Assembly (NCBI RefSeq): GCF_005887095.1
Contig: NZ_PNCI01000029.1
Span: 1 to 64,000, forward strand
Source: Pseudoalteromonas rubra
GTDB lineage: Bacteria; Pseudomonadota; Gammaproteobacteria; Enterobacterales; Alteromonadaceae
DNA length: 64,000 nt
Direction of reading: 5' to 3'
Each line of letters opens with the position of its first letter. Position 1 is the stretch's first letter. This document shows, one piece after another, positions 37,301 through 46,261 of this stretch. The notes beneath the pieces were generated by a model. It made no database searches. It was not told the DNA's origin and saw only the letters and a list, made by a program, of their open reading frames with translations. The position numbers and the translations under genes are program-made.

Positions 37301-37435
37301 TTATTTAATGATACCGATCAGCCTGTTGACGTAGGTACTGTAGAGGAAATTACAAACGGTTTCCGTATCGATTACCTTACTGGTTTGTCAATCGACTATA
37401 CGGATATTGACTTTATCGGTCAGCCTAACAACTAA
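34382..37435 (+). CDS. Large surface-type lipoprotein, alanine-rich helical core (unknown function)
   Basis: 1017 residues. Start GTG 34382 is backed by AAGGAG seven bases upstream; an in-frame ATG at 34394 is 19 bases away and less favoured. Lipobox LTGC (Cys24), then an acidic/proline linker. Residues about 50-160 have a beta domain with SGKAVKGTLSGAMVSVKT, then a C-x5-C-G motif (Cys158, Cys164) and an acidic loop NDNGKVDFGE that resembles a calcium site. Residues about 290-720 are Ala/Glu/Lys/Gln-rich and predicted helical or coiled coil. The last 290 residues look beta-rich with a disulfide-like CERWAIDAIAMPNASC. No family recognised. It shares the C-x5-C-G and acidic loop with the lipoprotein two genes downstream. 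Confidence 0.75.
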   Translation: MAKRMKKLTPVASTIALSLGLTGCSLFDSDDNKPIVNPPPAPSEVESTVNAKFNVSVSGKAVKGTLSGAMVSVKTVDAQGNMVDLAYRTAAGEESATETAESESEAKEKAEAKLISGNPAELKTSAQGLYEIFVDEGFSGPLYITVKTTKDGDALVKCDAFAGCGVGTAVKVNDGSVFNDNGKVDFGEWYKDDIELSVVKLISANTAARAASAKNAPSYADGDDGSYKANLSIFTSTAARILLAGESAIDSAAVGQASIQVIGQLVGDLSLVATLASDLSLGGVVDFTDVDGTEKLDAGALVLVQVASSLQSLAGKESRTVADVLAELSGDVEQGNLGDSQIFSKLKTETQKAGKVLNAIVSGDDEAIRTALIEAGVDETDVAQVAADAKAAKDKAVKNGATSDDQLKDDSGKVVDQLDDLGNGDTSLDSLDASLLASIEAGKQTLTGSDAQLDEFAASLAAVKALAADTATKEKAIAYGSAAVVLNTQFTAATATDVEGDNLGKLLARELSGAEQLVSAAAGLVTLDAKYQPTLTQAGELLTQVTTLVARKDQLSGQITAELAAANAKIAEFGATLDVAKQASDEGLLAAKESKEVAIAKKGEMEVQLQTAIAAVAAITDQATAEAALSELVKTQTSLQDAIAAYQAAEIAAKASLELANTYKTLAQNQNASTDEADLAINESNELISEALLEISVLQGDTAQQIEDYRMTALAMQGTEKMVDISFVTKEGADATFNAGEIIYDVVKDIWDSGLDSGDHSGTAPNFPDWKYSYNTNTYALNLENTKGDEKIAANGQVNSGAESKIIFTWSGFLMADSGQKVEIKSPDLAECERWAIDAIAMPNASCSVLYVDGSIQNVEDARDFDISRGKTFNLIEFVDGQYGFNGYFHSELTAVDQQGNPSPLFVDDTTELASIVLKGDSEGTGFTAHFDIRNEDNNDDLGVAEVSIDNFNGYVFRVGLIDQDGPLLGSVSLFNDTDQPVDVGTVEEITNGFRIDYLTGLSIDYTDIDFIGQPNN

Positions 37436-37449
37436 TATAAGCCAATTTA

Positions 37450-37483
37450 AAAAGGGGAAAGGGTGACCTTTCCCCTTTTTTTT
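37450..37483 (+). terminator. Strong terminator between the first lipoprotein and the beta-barrel gene
   Basis: Perfect 13-bp stem AAAAGGGGAAAGG/CCTTTCCCCTTTT with loop GTGA, followed by a T-run to 37483. The next start codon is at 37497, only 13 bases after the T-run, so the terminator's transcript end lies almost at the barrel gene's start. Confidence 0.85.
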
Positions 37484-37496
37484 AGAAGTTAAGTTT

Positions 37497-38591
37497 ATGA
37501 CATTAAAAAAAATTACACCTCTACTTTCTCTGTGCTGTATGCCTATATCTCAGACGGCAGTCTCAGCATCCAGTGACATACAGTTAATTCACCAGTTTCA
37601 TAGTGAGATATACACCGAAGCGCAACCTGTTAAGGCGTTTGTTGACGATTTTGACGAGCCTCTGACTGAAGGTGACAGCGCCTTTACTTACAATGTGTTT
37701 GAGTTAGGCATGAAATACAAGGGCATAGGTATAGGAGCGCAGAGCCGCTTTGATTACCTACTTGCTTTTGACCCTGATACAGCACGTTATACGCACACCG
37801 AGAAGAACGACTTACCCTTTGAAAAACGTAATTACCGTTATTATCTATGGGGTCGTCAGGCGACGACGAACGGTATTTTCCTGTCTTACGATCTCGAACT
37901 ACTGGATAAAAAACTGGTTGTTACGCCTAAATTTACTTATTTCAAAAGTACTCATTTTCAGGACGCTCGTGTAGATGGCACCATTTTCGGGGATGAAATA
38001 GAAGGTAAACTTGAAGCCGAGTACTATTTCTCTAAGGATATTCTGTTCAAATCTTTTACGCCCACTGAAAACCCTAAAGGAGACGGCTATAGTCTTGATC
38101 TGGAAATCGATTGGCAAATTACCGATGATTTACGAGTATGGGCTGCAGGAAAAGACCTGGTGTACGAAACGAAATACACCGGTGCCGGGTTTGTGAATGG
38201 ATTCACGACTGACATTCCATTTACTGAAAGAGAAGACGGCATAGATACAACGCCGTCGGTACGGTTGCGTACCTCTGCGTACGATCAGGAAATAGAATAT
38301 ACATTCGAGCGCGACGCCCGTTACTATGTCGGGGCTGATTATCGCATTAATGACAGTTTCTCCACCACAGTGAAGGCGCGTAAGTTTATTGATGATACCT
38401 TCTTTCAGGCGAATTTAACGTATCACTTTGGAGACAATTGGGCGTTTTTCGGTGGCTATGAAACACATAGCGACGCATTTGAGTTGGGAATAAAAACCCA
38501 GCATGCGGGCTTATCTGTCAAGATGGATAATCTCAATGTCGATGACGCACATTATGTTAATTTAAACTGGTTCATTAACCTGGATTTTTAG
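37497..38591 (+). CDS. Outer-membrane beta-barrel protein (unknown family)
   Basis: 364 residues with an N-terminal signal peptide (basic MTLKK, hydrophobic stretch, likely cleavage near AVSAS). The rest alternates polar and aromatic residues in beta-strand fashion, with aromatic girdle patterns such as NYRYYLWG and LTYHFGDNWAFFGGYE, and it ends in Phe (NWFINLDF), the classic C-terminal outer-membrane signature. Length suits a 14-16-strand barrel, estimated by eye. The gene is closely followed (12 bases) by the second lipoprotein gene with a strong GGGAGG site, so these two are one unit. Substrate or partner unknown; possibly an anchor or channel for the flanking lipoproteins. Confidence 0.75.
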   Translation: MTLKKITPLLSLCCMPISQTAVSASSDIQLIHQFHSEIYTEAQPVKAFVDDFDEPLTEGDSAFTYNVFELGMKYKGIGIGAQSRFDYLLAFDPDTARYTHTEKNDLPFEKRNYRYYLWGRQATTNGIFLSYDLELLDKKLVVTPKFTYFKSTHFQDARVDGTIFGDEIEGKLEAEYYFSKDILFKSFTPTENPKGDGYSLDLEIDWQITDDLRVWAAGKDLVYETKYTGAGFVNGFTTDIPFTEREDGIDTTPSVRLRTSAYDQEIEYTFERDARYYVGADYRINDSFSTTVKARKFIDDTFFQANLTYHFGDNWAFFGGYETHSDAFELGIKTQHAGLSVKMDNLNVDDAHYVNLNWFINLDF

Positions 38592-38603
38592 GGAGGTAAC
38601 AAA

Positions 38604-40514
38604 ATGCGACAAATTAATAGGCTCATACCTTTCCTTTTGGCAGGTACTTTGGCTGCATGTGGTGGAAGCAGTGATCCTGCTCCGACAGTGGATACAGCCC
38701 AGCCCAACTTAGGACATGATACCTCTGAGGCTTTATCGGCAACCGTAACTTTTTATGTCCCTCAGTATGGTGATACATCCGGTACATTAGTTGTGACCAA
38801 AATGAGCTCCAATGAAAAACAGGAACTCGCCACCAATGACTTAAATACTCTGACTGTTAATTTGCAACCAGGGGCCGTGTATCAGTTTGAATTTAATCCC
38901 AGCACAGAAAATATTTCGTGTCCCAGAGCGCAAGGGTGTGGTCGAGCTTTGCTGAATGATCCAAATGATCTTAATGGCAACGATGAAATTGACTACAACG
39001 AGCCTGTCACTGCATCTGTACAATATGAGTTGACTGCAAAGCCTGTAGCTGGACAGAACCAGTTGTTCTTTTCATCATACGCCACGCTATTAAGCGATGC
39101 GAAGCTGGACAGTACGGTATTGTCTTTGACAAATACACCAATCTATCATTTAAGTCATAGCAGTATAAATCACTCCCTGCGTGCAGAATACGCAGCAAAA
39201 GGGTTTACTTATTCAGATATTATGAGGCAGCTGAATCTGGAGGGCAGTGACTCAGATGTGATTAGCCCTTTGGCAGATGCTTTTGATTCTGCATATAAAA
39301 ACGCTGACTATGATGCGTGGCAAGGTTACATTAACCTGGTCAATCAGTACTTCATGGAGACATTGCTTGACGAGAAAGAGAGCGTATTGTTTGCCAGCGT
39401 TGTCGATCAGGTGCTGCTGAGCGCGAATGAAGCTATGCAATTGCAAGACTTGATTGCCTTTGAAGACTCAGCCACGGTTTATAACAACGAGCTACTTAAC
39501 CATTTTAGAGACTCGCTGGGTGTCATTCGCCTGCAGGAAGAAAAATACAGTGAAGAGCTCAATACACAGCTACAAGATATTGAAACTTTGGTCGCGGATG
39601 ACGTTGCCAAAGAGTCATTTGTTGTGTTAGCTGAAGCGGTTTATGAGGTTGTTAGTACAGTCTCTCCGGCGACAGACTCAGCACCGGGTACATATCAAAC
39701 GGGTGAATTGGATATTGTTTATACCACAGATCCATCCTTTAACTGGCGCGTCACCGGCATGAGTAAGGGCTTTGAGGTCAATATGGATGTCACTATGCCT
39801 GAATGGCGCAAGAGCGCGATACTGGGAGACCGTATTTCCGGAAGCGGTGTGGTTACAGTTCGTAAAGGCGGCGTTTCATTGCAGGCTGATCTGGATGATA
39901 TCTACTTACTTTTCGACGGTGCTTTAGAAGCTGAAAGCTTTGAAACTGCCACTGGTATGTCTCGCTTTGGGGGGACTATTACACTGCAAACGGATCATTC
40001 CAAAACCGCAGGGTATTTGCGAATGCGATTGAATCGAGTGGCGTCTCCACAAGACACGGTTGAAAGCGTGATCCCGAATTTACGTCTGCGAGGTCAGTTT
40101 GAAACGGTTAATCAGGTTACCCCTGTGACATTCTATGCAGCTGAAAGAACACCCTTTGTATACGATACAACGTTAGATCTGTCTTTTGGTATACATGCCG
40201 ATTTTGACCTCAAAGGCGCCCCTGACTTTCAGTTACAGTTAGCTGCTGAACAGGGGGATTTTTCCAATCTTAATTCAGCTGAACTTGGCTACTTGCTTGG
40301 TGGCCGCGTCATACAGCTGGAGGTACGTCGTTCGGGTGACAATAATAACATTGTTGCTAAAGGCAAAGATGGTTACTGGCTGGATGTAAAACAAAAGGGA
40401 CGGAATTTCACCGGTGGTTACTATTACGGGGATAAACTCATTGGCGACGTGAAAACTGTACGCGGCATACCAGGTGTGTTATTTCCTGATGGTAGCTTTG
40501 AATCGCTATTCTGA
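38604..40514 (+). CDS. Lipoprotein with C-terminal beta domain, paralogue of the upstream lipoprotein's N-terminal module
   Basis: 636 residues. Lipobox LAAC (Cys19) followed by GGSSDPAP. Residues about 40-135 form a beta domain ending in the C-x5-C-G motif (Cys106, Cys112) and acidic loop LNGNDEIDYNE, the same signature as in the first gene of this locus. Residues about 170-350 look helical; the C-terminal 280 residues are beta-rich and end with VLFPDGSFESLF. SD GGGAGG lies seven bases before the ATG. No recognised family. It is closed by a strong terminator, so this is the last gene of the locus. Confidence 0.72.
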   Translation: MRQINRLIPFLLAGTLAACGGSSDPAPTVDTAQPNLGHDTSEALSATVTFYVPQYGDTSGTLVVTKMSSNEKQELATNDLNTLTVNLQPGAVYQFEFNPSTENISCPRAQGCGRALLNDPNDLNGNDEIDYNEPVTASVQYELTAKPVAGQNQLFFSSYATLLSDAKLDSTVLSLTNTPIYHLSHSSINHSLRAEYAAKGFTYSDIMRQLNLEGSDSDVISPLADAFDSAYKNADYDAWQGYINLVNQYFMETLLDEKESVLFASVVDQVLLSANEAMQLQDLIAFEDSATVYNNELLNHFRDSLGVIRLQEEKYSEELNTQLQDIETLVADDVAKESFVVLAEAVYEVVSTVSPATDSAPGTYQTGELDIVYTTDPSFNWRVTGMSKGFEVNMDVTMPEWRKSAILGDRISGSGVVTVRKGGVSLQADLDDIYLLFDGALEAESFETATGMSRFGGTITLQTDHSKTAGYLRMRLNRVASPQDTVESVIPNLRLRGQFETVNQVTPVTFYAAERTPFVYDTTLDLSFGIHADFDLKGAPDFQLQLAAEQGDFSNLNSAELGYLLGGRVIQLEVRRSGDNNNIVAKGKDGYWLDVKQKGRNFTGGYYYGDKLIGDVKTVRGIPGVLFPDGSFESLF

Positions 40515-40546
40515 TCAGGTTTTTTTTGCTAAAATAGTCGAAATTT

Positions 40547-40568
40547 AAAAGGGCCGTATGGCCCTTTT
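40547..40568 (+). terminator. Terminator closing the lipoprotein/barrel locus
   Basis: Perfect stem AAAAGGGCC/GGCCCTTTT with loop GTAT, followed by TGTTGTTTTT. It lies 33 bases after the stop codon. Confidence 0.8.
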
Positions 40569-40649
40569 GTTGTTTTTATCAACTTGTCATTACGTCTACT
40601 CTGGCCTCATCAGGCAAATTGATATGAATTGGTTTTACAGAGGTAAAAT

Positions 40650-41126
40650 GTGAATAAAAGTCATGTGATTGAGCATTTAAAGTTCGCTCTGGAGTGTAAG
40701 CTACAAGAAGCACAACAGGCCGCAGACAGCGCAAGAGCGGACGCAATTCATGAACAAAGTGCAGCGGAAACTCAGTATGACTCACTCAGTATAGAGTCTG
40801 GATATCTGGCGGAGGGCCAGAGTGAACGAGTAGACCAGGCACATCAGGCCATTCATGCGTTTGCGGGTACATATACAGTGAGTTGCCCGTCGGCTATCCA
40901 GGTTGGCACCTTGGTTGAGCTGGCGGATGAGCAGAGTGAACATCATTGGTTTTATATTGGCCCCTGTGAGGGGGGATTAAAGCTGACTGTGGGTATTACG
41001 CCAGTGAGGGTTATCACCTTAGCGTCTCCTATTGGGCGGGCACTGCAAGGACGTGGCGCAGGAGAAGAAATTGAGTTTCACTTTAACGGCACGACTCAAT
41101 GGCTCGAGGTAATAAGTCTTTCATAG
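40650..41126 (+). CDS. GreA/GreB-family transcription elongation factor-like protein
   Basis: 158 residues with an N-terminal alpha-helical hairpin (residues 1-75) containing the acidic AETQYDSLSIESGYLAEGQ tip region seen in GreA-type factors, and a C-terminal FKBP-like fold (VELADEQ, FYIGPCEGG, ASPIGRALQGRGAGEEIEFHF). Gre factors rescue backtracked RNA polymerase; this shorter divergent member may act as a paralogue or anti-pausing factor. Translation starts at GTG 40650 with AGAGGT ahead of it. Isolated gene, convergent with the GlxA-type regulator. Confidence in the family is good, in function only moderate. Confidence 0.75.
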   Translation: MNKSHVIEHLKFALECKLQEAQQAADSARADAIHEQSAAETQYDSLSIESGYLAEGQSERVDQAHQAIHAFAGTYTVSCPSAIQVGTLVELADEQSEHHWFYIGPCEGGLKLTVGITPVRVITLASPIGRALQGRGAGEEIEFHFNGTTQWLEVISLS

Positions 41127-42122
41127 CTAGGAAAACAGCTTTTTCCTGACCACCTGGCGATATTGACTGGGGGTTTGATTCATCGCGCTTTTAAATACCC
41201 TAGTCAGTTGGCCCTGAGAGCTAAAACCGCAAGCCAGTGCAATTTCCTGAATGCTTAAGTTTGTTGAGGCCAGCAGTTCGGTAACTTGTCTGACCCGCAC
41301 TGTTTGTAGATAATTCGCGGCAGTCTGACCTGTCGCGGCTTTAAAGCGGCGATTGAAAGTCCGGTAACTCATGCCAAACTGAGCCGCGATCTCTGGAAAG
41401 GTAATTTCGTCGGCACAATTGTTACGTAACCAAAACTGGATGGACGCGATTTGCTCGTCACTGTGTCTATCTACCGCGCCTTCCAGATATCTTTGCTCTT
41501 CGTATGGCTTACGTACTTCATGGGAAAAGTTCTGTTGTACATGGTGAGCAGCCTCACGGCCATAGAATTGGCCAATTAAATGAACGACCACATCTGCCAG
41601 TGCATTCAAACTGGCTACTGTATACAAGCGTTCTGACTGAGTAATAAAGTAGTCGGGTCGCAAAGCGACAAGCGGGTAGCTGCGTTTAAATTGTTCTGCA
41701 TAATGCCAGTGAGTTGTAGCCGAATGGCCATCCAGGATCCCCGATTCAGCGAGGAAACACACTCCCGTACCGACACCAATGAGTGTTGCGCCTGCGCGCC
41801 ATGCCATCGCTGCATTTGAAACCAGTGAGGTATTTTTTCGCAGCACAGGGCGAGGATTACGCCAGATACTGGGAACAATAATATAGTCAAATTCACTAAG
41901 TGCGGCGTAACTGGTATGTGCGGAAAATGGGATGCCCATAGATGAGTTCACAGGGCCACCGGTTTCACTCAGCCAGGCAAGCTTCAGAGGAATAAATTCA
42001 TGACCGAGATGGCGCCTGGCAAATGCTTCTCCGGCACGGAGCATCTCAACCGGTAGCGTTACACTGGTGATAAGCATTTGCTCATAAATTGTGAAGGCAA
42101 TGCGGTGGCTACGGGGATTCAT
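41127..42122 (-). CDS. GlxA-type AraC-family transcription regulator
   Basis: 331 residues: an N-terminal DJ-1/PfpI-like (class I glutamine amidotransferase-like) domain (residues 1-200) and a C-terminal AraC DNA-binding domain (about 230-325, with EIAAQFGMSYRTFNRRFKAATG and IQEIALACGFSSQGQLTRVFKSA). This is the GlxA/FtrA layout, in which a small metabolite or amide controls transcription. It is divergent from fabY with a 117-base gap that holds an ATGTTA/TAACAT inverted repeat, so fabY may be its target; inference only. Confidence 0.85.
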   Translation of the reverse strand: MNPRSHRIAFTIYEQMLITSVTLPVEMLRAGEAFARRHLGHEFIPLKLAWLSETGGPVNSSMGIPFSAHTSYAALSEFDYIIVPSIWRNPRPVLRKNTSLVSNAAMAWRAGATLIGVGTGVCFLAESGILDGHSATTHWHYAEQFKRSYPLVALRPDYFITQSERLYTVASLNALADVVVHLIGQFYGREAAHHVQQNFSHEVRKPYEEQRYLEGAVDRHSDEQIASIQFWLRNNCADEITFPEIAAQFGMSYRTFNRRFKAATGQTAANYLQTVRVRQVTELLASTNLSIQEIALACGFSSQGQLTRVFKSAMNQTPSQYRQVVRKKLFS

Positions 42123-42239
42123 CTCATCCGACCTCTAATTGGTGGCGCAATTTGCATGTTATATGGCGAAAAATGTAAAGTAACATATTTTCCTTCGTTC
42201 TAAAATCGGATTATGAGTTTTAGTAGATAAGAGATTGAT

Positions 42240-44141
42240 ATGACAGCATTACCAATTATTGTGGGCATGGGAGGCGTAAACGCCTCCGGCAGAACCTCAT
42301 TCCATCAGGGGTATCGCCGTATTGTATTAGACAGCCTGGATGATGCTGCGAGGCAGGAAACCTTTTTGGGTCTGGCAACTTTGATGAATTTGGTATCGTT
42401 GCAGGGCTCTGAACTGGTTACTGCAGATGGTGAAGTTGTGAGCCCGGATCAGATTGAATCTCTGTTTGGTCGCCAGATCATAGAAGGCACACTGATCCGA
42501 AAAATTGAAAAAAATCACTTTGACGTTGACGCAACACACTGGCAGCAGAAATTGACTATGCAGGCAAGTGACGATAGTGGTCTGACTTTCACCTGCCGTA
42601 AACGTGACTTACCAACGCCGGTTCCATCTAGCTGGCAATTAGAGTTTATTGACGAAAAAACAGTTCAGGTGTTCATTCCTGAGCAGCTGGAAGTGAAAGT
42701 TGACAGTCACAGAGATAACCCTATTAAAGCGGCTGGTCAGCTGCCAACCGGGTTTGAACCGTCAGTGATGTATAATAGCCGTTATCAACCGCGTGGCCTC
42801 CAGGCAACGATTTTTGCTGCGACCGATGCGATACGTTCAACGGGATTAGACTGGCAAACAGTGATGAACAGCGTTGAGCCTGATCAGATTGGCACTTACT
42901 CAGCCTCAGTGGTAGGGCAAGTGAACGATGAGGGGCTTGGTGGGCTGATGCGTAGCCGAATGAAAGGCGAGCGGGTGAGCACTAAACAGCTAGCATTGGG
43001 TCTTAACACTATGTCGACAGACTTCATTAACGCCTATGTAACGGGTAGTGTGGGCACGACCTTTTCCACATCCGGCGCTTGTGCGACTTTCCTGTATAAT
43101 TTGCGTGCGGCGGTCAATGATATTCAGGCGGGTCGTACCCGTGTTGCGGTCGTTGCCAGTGTGGAATGTGCACTTACTCCGGAGGTCATAGAAGGCTTTG
43201 GTAATATGGGGGCACTGGCAAACGAGGAAGGTTTACGTAAGCTGGATAATACCGAACAGGTCGACTATCGCCGAACCAGTCGTCCGTTTGGCGAAAATTG
43301 TGGCTTTACCATCGGAGAAGGGGCTCAGGTTACCATTCTGATGGATGACAAGCTGGCGCTGGAGCTGGGGGCCGATATTATGGGCTCAGTCGCCGATGTG
43401 TATGTCAATGCTGATGGTGTTAAAAAGTCAATTACTGCGCCGGGTCCTGGTAATTACATCACGATGGCGAAGTCTGTTGCTCTGGCAGAACAAATCGCAG
43501 GCACAGAAGCGCTGCAACAACGTAGCTTTATTCTTGCGCATGGCTCGAGCACACCACAAAACCGTGTGACAGAATCTTTCATTTACCATCGTATTGCAGA
43601 GACCTTTGGTATTGATGGCTGGAAAGTGGCAGCACCCAAAGCATTTGTGGGTCATACAATTGGCCCTGCATCGGGCGACCAGCTTGCCATGGCATTGGGC
43701 GTTTTTAGCCATCAAATTATGCCGGGCGTGACAACCATAGACGCAGTTGCTGACGATGTTTATGATCAACACTTGGATATTCGTACACATCATTACCCCT
43801 GTGGAGAAATGGATATTGCCTTTATTAACTCCAAAGGGTTTGGTGGTAATAACGCGACTGCGACAGTCCTGTCACCTGCGATGACGCTGAAGATGCTAAC
43901 CAAGCGTTATGGCGAAGCTGAATTTGCACAGCACGGTGCAAAGCTGGCAGAAACAAAACAACAGCAAGCCAGCTATCAACAGGCGGCTGATCTCGGCCAG
44001 TACGAGCTTATTTATCGCTTTGGTAATGGCATGATCGATGAATCGCAATTGCAGTTGAGTAAAGAAGCGCTGGGTATTCCGGGCTTTGACAAATCAGTCA
44101 AACTGACAGTGAACAACCAGTATGGTGACTTGACCGTATAA
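42240..44141 (+). CDS. fabY: Beta-ketoacyl-ACP synthase FabY
   Basis: 633 residues, the size of Pseudomonas aeruginosa FabY (PA5174), which condenses acetyl-CoA with malonyl-ACP to start fatty-acid synthesis, an alternative to FabH. Catalytic Cys is Cys281 in STSGACATF; the two histidines are His434 (AHGSSTPQ) and His472 (VGHTIGPASGD), as expected in thiolase-fold ketosynthases. The N-terminus (IIVGMGGVNASGRTS) matches the FabY type. AGAGAT precedes the ATG. Single gene with its own terminator. Whether it is essential here depends on a separate fabH copy, not visible in the window. Confidence 0.88.
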   Translation: MTALPIIVGMGGVNASGRTSFHQGYRRIVLDSLDDAARQETFLGLATLMNLVSLQGSELVTADGEVVSPDQIESLFGRQIIEGTLIRKIEKNHFDVDATHWQQKLTMQASDDSGLTFTCRKRDLPTPVPSSWQLEFIDEKTVQVFIPEQLEVKVDSHRDNPIKAAGQLPTGFEPSVMYNSRYQPRGLQATIFAATDAIRSTGLDWQTVMNSVEPDQIGTYSASVVGQVNDEGLGGLMRSRMKGERVSTKQLALGLNTMSTDFINAYVTGSVGTTFSTSGACATFLYNLRAAVNDIQAGRTRVAVVASVECALTPEVIEGFGNMGALANEEGLRKLDNTEQVDYRRTSRPFGENCGFTIGEGAQVTILMDDKLALELGADIMGSVADVYVNADGVKKSITAPGPGNYITMAKSVALAEQIAGTEALQQRSFILAHGSSTPQNRVTESFIYHRIAETFGIDGWKVAAPKAFVGHTIGPASGDQLAMALGVFSHQIMPGVTTIDAVADDVYDQHLDIRTHHYPCGEMDIAFINSKGFGGNNATATVLSPAMTLKMLTKRYGEAEFAQHGAKLAETKQQQASYQQAADLGQYELIYRFGNGMIDESQLQLSKEALGIPGFDKSVKLTVNNQYGDLTV

Positions 44142-44160
44142 AATACTATGTTAAGCAAAC

Positions 44161-44185
44161 AAAAGGCGCGTCAGCGCCTTTTTTT
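44161..44185 (+). terminator. Terminator after fabY
   Basis: Perfect stem AAAAGGCGC/GCGCCTTTT with loop GTCA and a T-run to 44185, just before the stop region of the convergent fghA gene. Confidence 0.85.
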
Positions 44186-44190
44186 ATGGT

Positions 44191-45033
44191 TCATTTCAGA
44201 TACTGAGCGTGAAAATCCAGATGCGCATCAATGAATGACGAAATAAAGAAGTAGCTGTGGTCATAACCCGGGTGCATCGTCAGTGTAAGGGGGTAGTCCG
44301 CAGCCTGAGCCGATTTAACCAGAGCTTCTGGCTTAAGCTGCTCATCAAGGAACTGATCGGCCTCGCCCTGATCAACGCGAACAGGCACCTTCAGACTGTC
44401 CTTGCTATGTTCGAGTAAGTGGCAGGCGTCATAGGCCAGCCAGGCTTTATGCTCTTCACCCAGGTAGCCTGAAAATGCTTTTTTACCCCACGGGCAATCT
44501 GCCGGGTTAGAAATAGGGCTAAATGCAGAGATACTGCAATAGCGCGATGGGTTTTTCAGCCCGACGACCAGTGCACCATGACCGCCCATAGAATGACCCG
44601 CAATGGCACGCTTTTCAGAAACCGGGAACTGCTGTTCGATCAGCGCAGGTAACTCTTCGCTTACGTAGCTGTACATCTGATAGTGTTTATCATAGGGGGC
44701 TTGTGTGGCGTTGATATAAAAGCCTGCTCCCAGACCAAAGTCATAGCTCTGCTGGGGGTCGTCAGGTACATCTTCTCCGCGCGGCGAGGTGTCCGGTGCC
44801 ACAATGGCGATACCTAACTCATTGGCCCGCTTAAATGCACCGGCTTTTTGCATGAAGTTCTCGTCAGTGCAGGTCAATCCTGACAGCCAGTAAAGTACAG
44901 GCACTGGCTGGGTGTTATCTACCTGCTCTGGCAGAAAGATAGCAAAGGTCATGTCACACTGAGTGTGCTGACTTTGGTGGCGATAGCGTCGATGCCAGCC
45001 ACCGGCGACCCTGTTCTCACTCACTAATTCCAT
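44191..45033 (-). CDS. fghA: S-formylglutathione hydrolase
   Basis: 280-residue alpha/beta hydrolase of the esterase D family that splits S-formylglutathione into formate and glutathione. Nucleophile Ser in GHSMGGHGAL, other triad residues in VDQGEADQFL and PGYDHSYFF. It follows adhC by 9 bases, the usual formaldehyde-detoxification pair. Cytoplasmic. Transcript ends into fabY's terminator. Confidence 0.93.
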   Translation of the reverse strand: MELVSENRVAGGWHRRYRHQSQHTQCDMTFAIFLPEQVDNTQPVPVLYWLSGLTCTDENFMQKAGAFKRANELGIAIVAPDTSPRGEDVPDDPQQSYDFGLGAGFYINATQAPYDKHYQMYSYVSEELPALIEQQFPVSEKRAIAGHSMGGHGALVVGLKNPSRYCSISAFSPISNPADCPWGKKAFSGYLGEEHKAWLAYDACHLLEHSKDSLKVPVRVDQGEADQFLDEQLKPEALVKSAQAADYPLTLTMHPGYDHSYFFISSFIDAHLDFHAQYLK

Positions 45034-45042
45034 ATGCTTCCC

Positions 45043-46206
<1,164 letters not shown>

Positions 46207-46261
46207 CTATGAGAGTTTGATAATCTTAAAAATTAAGAAAGACTTTTACGTATTTGTAATA

